Part shown: positions 58,184 through 64,000 of the stretch, one piece after another
Layout of the letters: each line of letters opens with the position of its first letter
How positions within the stretch are numbered: position 1 is the first letter of the stretch
Assembly (NCBI GenBank): GCA_021234155.1
Contig: JAJEKV010000004.1
Location: forward strand, 17,316,966 to 17,380,965
Reading direction: 5' to 3'
DNA from: Isoetes taiwanensis
Lineage: Eukaryota; Streptophyta; Lycopodiopsida; Isoetales; Isoetaceae
DNA length: 64,000 nt
Program-made: the position numbers and the translations under genes
Notes under the pieces: generated by a model
What the model saw: the letters and a program-made list of their open reading frames with translations, nothing else
Databases searched by the model: none
What the model was told of the DNA's origin: nothing

Positions 58184-59830
58184 TGACGCCCCCTACTCAT
58201 ATACAAAGGTAACCCAACGTATACAAACAGAGTTCATCCCTATACCAAGACCGATACATGGCCCTCCACAATCACGCACCTTAACGAGTCCTGGGGAAGA
58301 GTGGAGGGTCATTTTCACCGCCTTAGGGGCCTACCTAGTCATGGGCGAAAACATACATGTCAAGATAACATAAACACATATCCACCTCAAGGGTGGGGCA
58401 TCAACATCGTGATAGACAAAGATCGATCATACATAGGGTCCCACCCAAGGCTCGCATCAAGGATGATCGACGGCTTTGGTCTCCCAGTTCATTGTGCATG
58501 CATTCATGGCAATGGATTTTACTGCATATAAGAACATGGCACCGGGTTGTCCACTCCATCCGCCTCCTGGCACACTTTGCAGAGTAGGCAAAAAGTGTTG
58601 GGACCCCGATCAGAAGCTCACGGATGCGAGTGGGGGCTACATCCCGGGCTGCATCTCCCCAGCCGATGGGGGCAGGTAGGGATCCTCCGTGAGATCTACA
58701 TGCTGACTCAAGGAGACCAGAGGGCCAACGCCTCCTTATTCGGGACTTGAACCCAATGGAAAGTGTACACCACTTCACTGGCAAGCCGAGCCCATGCCTC
58801 ACCCACACCTGGTGGTGGGTTTTCATTAGACCTAGTCACAATGATCCCCAGAAGCACTAACACACCATAGGGATCGCTCGAGAGTCGTGACATGAACCTC
58901 CCTTATAAGCTTGATGGGTCCCTTCACCCACAACCAGGTGTGGCTCTTATGCACAGGCCAAATCTATAGTGTGCCAGAGAGGCTAATCTAGGAGCATCTA
59001 CTACCAAGCGTTAGGTCTCTACCCCCTTCCAATACAAGGAGTTCATAGAGATACATCATCCATATACATCATAGAAGAACTAAAGAACTAGATCTAATCT
59101 ATATCATAGAGTTAGGTTCTTTTAGTTAGAGCTCTGCATCTAGAGATCTAGAGGGCTGGCCGCTATGGGCAATTTAATAGGCTAAACCCCACGATTTAAT
59201 GACTAGAAGATGGTTTAGGCTATTAAATTGACTAAATACCTGATCCTTGGGTTCCTCCTCGACTGAGCTCAACCATCACGCTAACTCCGCCTTCGACTCA
59301 AGGGAAACTAATGGGGGCAATTGGGCCGGGTAGTTGGGAGGCTGTTTTTGACCTGGGCGATCAAAACAGAATTGTAAGACCCTAGAAACGAAAAATGGGC
59401 AAGTTAGGGTTTCCCTTCTTAAATAGACAAGGGGGTGGTTAGGGGTTTCCAATTATCCCCTTTGGCATGTGGGATAGTGGGAATGGGCCCACTTGCTTGC
59501 CTTTAATGGCAGGGTGGCAAAATGTGCCCATTATGGAAAGGTGTGCACTTTAATAAATGTGCACATTGGTAAATGTGCACATTAATTGCACACTTGGGTA
59601 TGGCCCACTTGGCATAAAAGTGTCCACATGGGAAAATGTGCACCTAGATAAATGTGCACGTGGTTAAATGTGCACATTAATAAAATGCACACTCCTTGCA
59701 AGTTGCCCCCTAGGGGCTACCCCCTGGCTATTGCGTCATCGCCTACAGACGTCGGGTCGGTGGCGCAGATTGACGGTAATAGTATAAAGAGGCACGCCCC
59801 GGGACCAGATAATCGCTGGAACGCCCCCCA
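58184..59830 (-). repeat. Family B LTR, minus orientation
   Basis: Reverse complement of the LTR at 50254-51862, beginning TGGGGGGCGTTCC at 59830 and ending '..agtagggggcgtcaca' at 58184, so TG...CA ends are visible. On its own strand it is preceded by family B internal sequence, which makes it a 3' LTR. Confidence 0.85.
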
Positions 59831-60770
59831 CCTTTGAAATGATGTCGTCTGCAAAGATCGTGGGGTCTCCCCACCTTGGGATCTTCCTAACCCGCAATCA
59901 ACCTCGATACATACAATATACTACTATAATACTTACACATTTACTAAGATTACCTTAAGGTAATATTTTTAAAGCATTATTACGCCTTAACTTTATAGAA
60001 TAACTTATCAATCCATAACATCATCGACAAGTTACTCAACAATTCACTTGTCACAACAATTTAGTTTATCAAATTATTTTAACATTTCTTAATTATTGTT
60101 CGAGGTACTCTTCATTTCTTTGCAACACATTCCAACAAAATTTTGTGTTGCAAGTCTTCGTTAGTTCGACCTCCTCCCTCATTGAGTTCTATTGGCACGG
60201 TAAGTCGACACTCACGTTAGTACCATTTTAATTATTAATAAAATTTTGTTATATGGTGACCACCCCACCTATCTACATGAATGCATGGCTAATCTCCCAA
60301 CAGAGGGAAGAGGATGAATCTTCCATTATGGTCGTGGAGACAGGCCGCCTATATGCCGATATCACGCTCATGCCTACACCTCTAGTTGCCTGGTGGAGGA
60401 TATCCTTCCCGTGATATGGGGCGTGAAGGATAAATTCCTCCTATCAAAGCATATGGGGCTAAAGGTGCCTTCCTATCAATGCATCTCTCCATGACCTCCT
60501 TTCTCTCGAGGTCGCTCTACTTCCGTGAGGGACGTATAGACTTTCTAATCTACCTTCCACTCGGGTCGTCGGAAACGCGGTCATGCCTACCTTGACATTA
60601 CACCACACCTCTAGAGATCACCATAGTGGTCTCATCATTTAACAACGCATGCGACCCATACCTAGCATAGGTTGCATGAGATTAATCCTAACTACACATA
60701 GAATTAATCTACACAAATCGACATGCCCGGCCGCATTTCTTGGAGATGACCTTGTGGGTCCCATTGTTCC
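59831..60770 (-). other. 3' untranslated internal region, family B
   Basis: Minus strand between chromodomain and LTR, matching family A 19230-19600 in blocks. The AT-rich stretch at 59900-60250 has no coding signal. Confidence 0.5.
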
Positions 60771-60905
60771 ATGAACTATGGGTACTTGCTTACTAGATCT
60801 TTCTTAAGTACCCATGTCGCGTCTTCCACTAACAAGTGTTTCCACTTGACCAAGTATTGGAGGAACTTCGATCTCCTTGTTTTTTGAAAGCTTTATCAAG
60901 AATCA
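60770..60905 (-). pseudogene. Chromodomain, family B
   Basis: Minus strand, with one shift: 'FLQYLVKWKHLLVEDATWVL' then 'KKDLVSKYP'. This is a clear chromodomain core (ylVKWk....edaTWe....l...fP). The aromatic Trp of VKW and TW are present. Confidence 0.75.
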
Positions 60906-61229
60906 ATTTCGAACTATTTCCCGTTGCTCTTCCGTCATTTCCAACAACGTTTGAGTGTCCAAGACTGCAGTTTGATTTGGAGTGTGCTTCTTCAACAAAC
61001 TCACGTGGAAGACCTTATGAATCTTTAGGTGTCTTTGGCAAGTCCAGCCAGAGGGATTGATTACCTACTCTTTGACTATTCCGAAGGTCCAAAGCCAACC
61101 TTGGAGCAAGCTTCTTGCAATTCCATCCCCGAAGCTTTGCGCTTCACCTTGATCTTCAGCCAAACATCGCCGCCAACTTGGAACTCCCTAGTCGTTCGAT
61201 GTTTGCCTACGATGCTCTTTTGTCGACTC

Positions 61230-62105
61230 CTTGCCGCTAGGAGATATCCTCAACTTCTTCCACGAAGCCGCCGTGATGTCGGCCAACATCCGGCCGTTAA
61301 ACTTCTACCTTTGACACGGGTTGTGCCAAAGTGTCCGGAATTAGGCATTGATACCGAATTGATCATAAATGGCGACATTTGGGACCATTCCCGCTTGGTG
61401 CTATTGTATGCAAACTCCACCAAGTGAATAAATTCTTCCCACATACCTTGCTTATTCCGCATATAGTTTCAGAAAGCATGTCCTCTAAAATCCCTCGTTG
61501 GTCCCTTCCTCCGTTTGGCCATCCGTCTGAGGATGATCTGGTATGCTCATGGATAGCTTCGTCTCAATGGTCGCAAAGAGGTCTTGCTAAAAGGCACTCA
61601 TAAACTTAGGATCCCCTCACGGAGATAATCTCCCTTGGCATGCCATGAAGCCCGAAAATCTCTTTTGGTGAAGAGCTTTGTTGTATCCATAGCGTGACGT
61701 GGTCACGCAAGGCACAAAAATGCCATCTTCGACAACTTGTCGACCACTACCATCAAAGCATCCTTCCCTCTTACTCGTCCTTTGAAGTCGTGGTGATGAA
61801 ATCCATACCTCCCACTTAGCGTTTGGCACCGCTTAATGGCTCTAATGCCCCCGAATTAAGTCTCCTCGCCTTTGTCCACGGCATAGCTGACATTCCCCGA
61901 TGTAGCGAAGCTACCGCTTCTTCATTCCCGGCCAATAATAGCTGGCCAAGACTTTGAAAAATATGTTTTCATGAATCCCGCATGGCCTATTCAAAGATTT
62001 GTCGGTCATGGAGGATCAATTTTACCCCCCGATGATTCGGCACGCCACAACTTGTTCTTATGGTATAACAGTTGCCTTCCTTCTTATAATGTTTAAAGGC
62101 TTCAT
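61230..62105 (-). pseudogene. Integrase, family B
   Basis: Minus strand fragments: 'GHAGFMKTYF', 'LLLAGNEEAV' (yyWpgm type), 'PNAKWEVWISS' (PKWKWEVISMD), 'FMACQGRLSP' (LHGMPREIISD, shifted), 'WEEFIHLVEFAYNS' and 'MSPFMI'. Order and spacing fit the Ty3/gypsy integrase, from zinc-binding part to the end of the core. Broken by shifts. Confidence 0.75.
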
Positions 62106-62111
62106 TTTATC

Positions 62112-62479
62112 TCTTTTATAGTTCTAGCCCTAGAGAGGCTTGCCCATAATTGACAAGTTAAATCCAGCTGGCTGCGCGGTCGAAGATCCATAGCCCACAT
62201 GTGAGCTTTTGAAGAAAGCGGTGGTCGGGGAGGAATACGACAAAAGGGGAAGAGCCCGATCGACATCGCGGTGTCTTCGGCGTAAAGTGAAGGAGTCGGA
62301 CGGTTTTGGGCATACAAACCGGATCGTGGAGATAAGACATACGAGGTAATGGACCGCAGCGGTGAAGATATAGAGGTACTTCTGGATCAGCCGAGTATGA
62401 GAGCCCCATCGAAGACAATCTTTGATTGATTATTCGCAGAGGCTTGGGTATCGGAGATCCTGGTCCATAAGAGTTATCA
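62112..62479 (+). repeat. Copia 5' LTR, approximate
   Basis: About 360 bp between the point where the family B integrase is cut (62110) and a primer site at 62481. It ends 'gagttatca'. No second LTR lies in the window, so the limits are inferred. Confidence 0.5.
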
Positions 62480-62480
62480 G

Positions 62481-62490
62481 TGGTATCGAG
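62481..62490 (+). other. Primer-binding site, copia element
   Basis: TGGTATCGAG, again the initiator Met-tRNA complement with one missing A, just before the gag ATG at 62499. Confidence 0.65.
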
Positions 62491-62498
62491 GCGCAAAT

Positions 62499-64000
62499 AT
62501 GGCCGCAGTTTGCTTTAACGTATCTGGAGCAGCACCAAAGTCTTCGAAGGAGATGAAGCAAAGCTTCCAATTGTGGAAGGCCATGATCACACAAGCTCAA
62601 GGTTGACAAATTGTGGGAGCTTGTAGTGAAAGGGAATCATCGTGGCACCGCAGTGAGTAAAGAAGGAAACCTCTAGTTCTAAAGGAGAGAGAAGAAACAT
62701 CCGAAGAGGGATGAGAAGGAAGAGATTGCAAAGGCAATCATTATGGCCAAATTGGGAGGAGACATAGTGCTTGAAATTCAGCACAAATCTCCTTCCGAGA
62801 TGTGGGAATATCTTCTTGAAAGGTATGAAGCCAAGACTTCTTCGCCAAATAGAAGTGTTGGAGATGCGAGTTTAGCATTTGCTTGTTTGAGAAAGGTGGT
62901 GAAGTGATGAACTGATGCTGTGATTAAGCTTATTGTTTCATGACTTGAGGGAGCTGGAGTAAAGTACTCGAACAAAGAAAAGGTATTGGCATTAACACGA
63001 GCTTTTCATAATTCTTACAAAGATTTAGTCGTGTTGGTTAGGGCGACTTTGCCGATGTTTGATAAGGTCAGAGGCAATTAGAACAGAAATGGAACAAGAA
63101 AGAATTGCAGTAGCAGGTGCAAAGGAGAAATCCCATGGAGAGAAACACTCCAAAAGATTATATGCAGTGAAAGAGGCCGGGCCGCGGGCAAAACAAGGAA
63201 GAGGAAGAGCACAAAAAGGTTACTTGATGTGATGAATACGACATATAAAGGTAGAATGTCCGAATCGCGAAAAATGGAGTCGCGGACGAGGTTCTATGCA
63301 CGAGGAAGGGGTCGAAAGCATCGCCCGCTAAGGCGGTCGAGGTGAAACCAAGGTGATAAAGAGGAGACGGCAATGATTGGAGCACTCTACGGAGGAAAAG
63401 GTAAAAGGAGTTAAACTCTAAATTCAAATCTAAAGGCTCCATAGTGTCAAATGTGAATTTTTAAAGGAGGATTGAATAAAACTAACACTTTGACTCTAGA
63501 TTCGGAGCTGAAGTCTCCATAGTCAATACTTCCGACTTGTTAAGGAATGTTGGACCAAGCAAGCGTTCAAAGGTGCAAATGGGAAATGGCACGATTCAAA
63601 AGGTGCATGGAAAGGGGAAGTTGCGGGGTATCGAGGGGAGGCAAGGACGTTTTGAAATTGCCCGATACTTTGTTTGCACCTGAAATGTTATTTAACTTGG
63701 TCTCGGTTGCCAATCTTGTTGACAATGGTTTTGATTTATTTTTCCATAAACATGGTTGCAAGTTTATTAAGGATGGTGTGAAATTGTTTGATCTTTGAAA
63801 GAAGGGGAAATTTGTTTGAATTAGATATCAAATCAATCAATAAAGTGTCGCCCATAGATAAACTAGCGACTTGGCATTTAAGATTGGCACATGCAAATTA
63901 CAATAGCATTAGAATTGCGTAAAAGGATAATCTTTTGAATGATTTGGTGTATGAAAGTGAAGATCATGATGATATTTGTGAGGCATGCATGTTGGGTAAA
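62499..64000 (+). pseudogene. Copia gag-protease-pre-integrase region, runs off window
   Basis: Across frames from the ATG: 'FQLWKAMI', 'AKAIIMAKLGGDIVLEIQ', 'SPSEMWEYLLERYEAK' (the W..L...Y pattern of UBN2-type copia gag), then 'VLKLPDTLFAPEMLFNLVSV' at 63649-63711 (end of copia protease, normally 'L.dVlyvPel..NLlSv') and 'WHLRLAHANYNSI' with 'CEACMLGK' at 63870-64000 (GAG-pre-integrase, H..H/C..C). The order is that of Ty1/copia. Frames are broken, and the active-site D-S-G of the protease is not clear (63500-63530: 'TLDSELKSP'). Confidence 0.75.

Larger units (their letters stand above)
58184..62110 (-). mobile_element. Family B gypsy element, 3' half, inverted
   Basis: Reading the minus strand: integrase zinc-binding part, integrase core, chromodomain, 3' untranslated region, LTR. 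The 5' end is cut at about 62110 by a copia LTR. Confidence 0.8.

Overview
This window comes from a large, repeat-dense seed-plant genome. The evidence is a spliced type II metacaspase gene with plant-style structure, nested Ty3/gypsy and Ty1/copia retrotransposons primed with the usual plant initiator-Met-tRNA site, a plant L1-type LINE, and several tandem-repeat arrays. The species cannot be resolved. The only gene that looks intact is the metacaspase (47521-48926). Almost everything else is transposon or satellite-like DNA, and reading frames in the repeats are broken every few dozen to few hundred bases.

Layout. 1-5100: a dispersed/tandem repeat family (called R here), GTCGTT-rich repeats, a pyrimidine tract and a 125-bp tandem array. 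5117-24703: one LINE with matching 13-14-bp target-site duplications and a poly(A) tail, split by a long gypsy insertion (8460 to about 23310). 24720-31140: unclassified debris, an AT-rich block, a CG-rich block and two tandem arrays. 31430-34930: family R in both orientations, then a GGCATGTT minisatellite. 34930-42000: mostly blank, with a decayed minus-strand gypsy fragment. 42000-50250: the quieter genic interval with the metacaspase. 50254-55970: 5' half of a second gypsy family (B). 58184-62110: 3' half of a family-B element in the opposite orientation. 62110-64000: 5' end of a copia element.

Main discovery. Both gypsy families (A, 8460-21690; B, 50254-55970) are chromodomain-type elements with LTRs of about 1.6 kb and a tRNA primer site right after the LTR. 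Each carries extra coding DNA between the primer site and gag. The first extra ORF encodes a histone H3-like protein. It opens with the H3 tail (MARTKQT in B; MARAKQAAR in A after allowing for single-base indels), continues with a long basic/acidic linker, and ends with an H3 histone fold (B: EIRHFK..LLIRTL...HAKRVTLM..DMYLA; A: RAPFARL...MPKDIRLA). Tail, fold and spacing are present in two diverged families, so this is a maintained component rather than a random fusion. A second extra ORF follows; its last residues resemble the end of an H4 fold, but only weakly. Each extra ORF has its own TATA box, preceded by two or three palindromic modules about 200 bp apart, so the elements seem to have separate internal promoters. 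In family A these ORFs lie upstream of gag, protease, RT, RNase H, integrase and a chromodomain, the module that normally reads H3 tails. An element that carries both an H3-tail reader and an H3-tail mimic is, as far as I know, undescribed.

Caveats. All homology calls are by eye. The many short indels in repeats compared with the clean metacaspase could be true decay or unpolished long-read sequence. Restored proteins are therefore not offered, and coordinates of broken genes are approximate.
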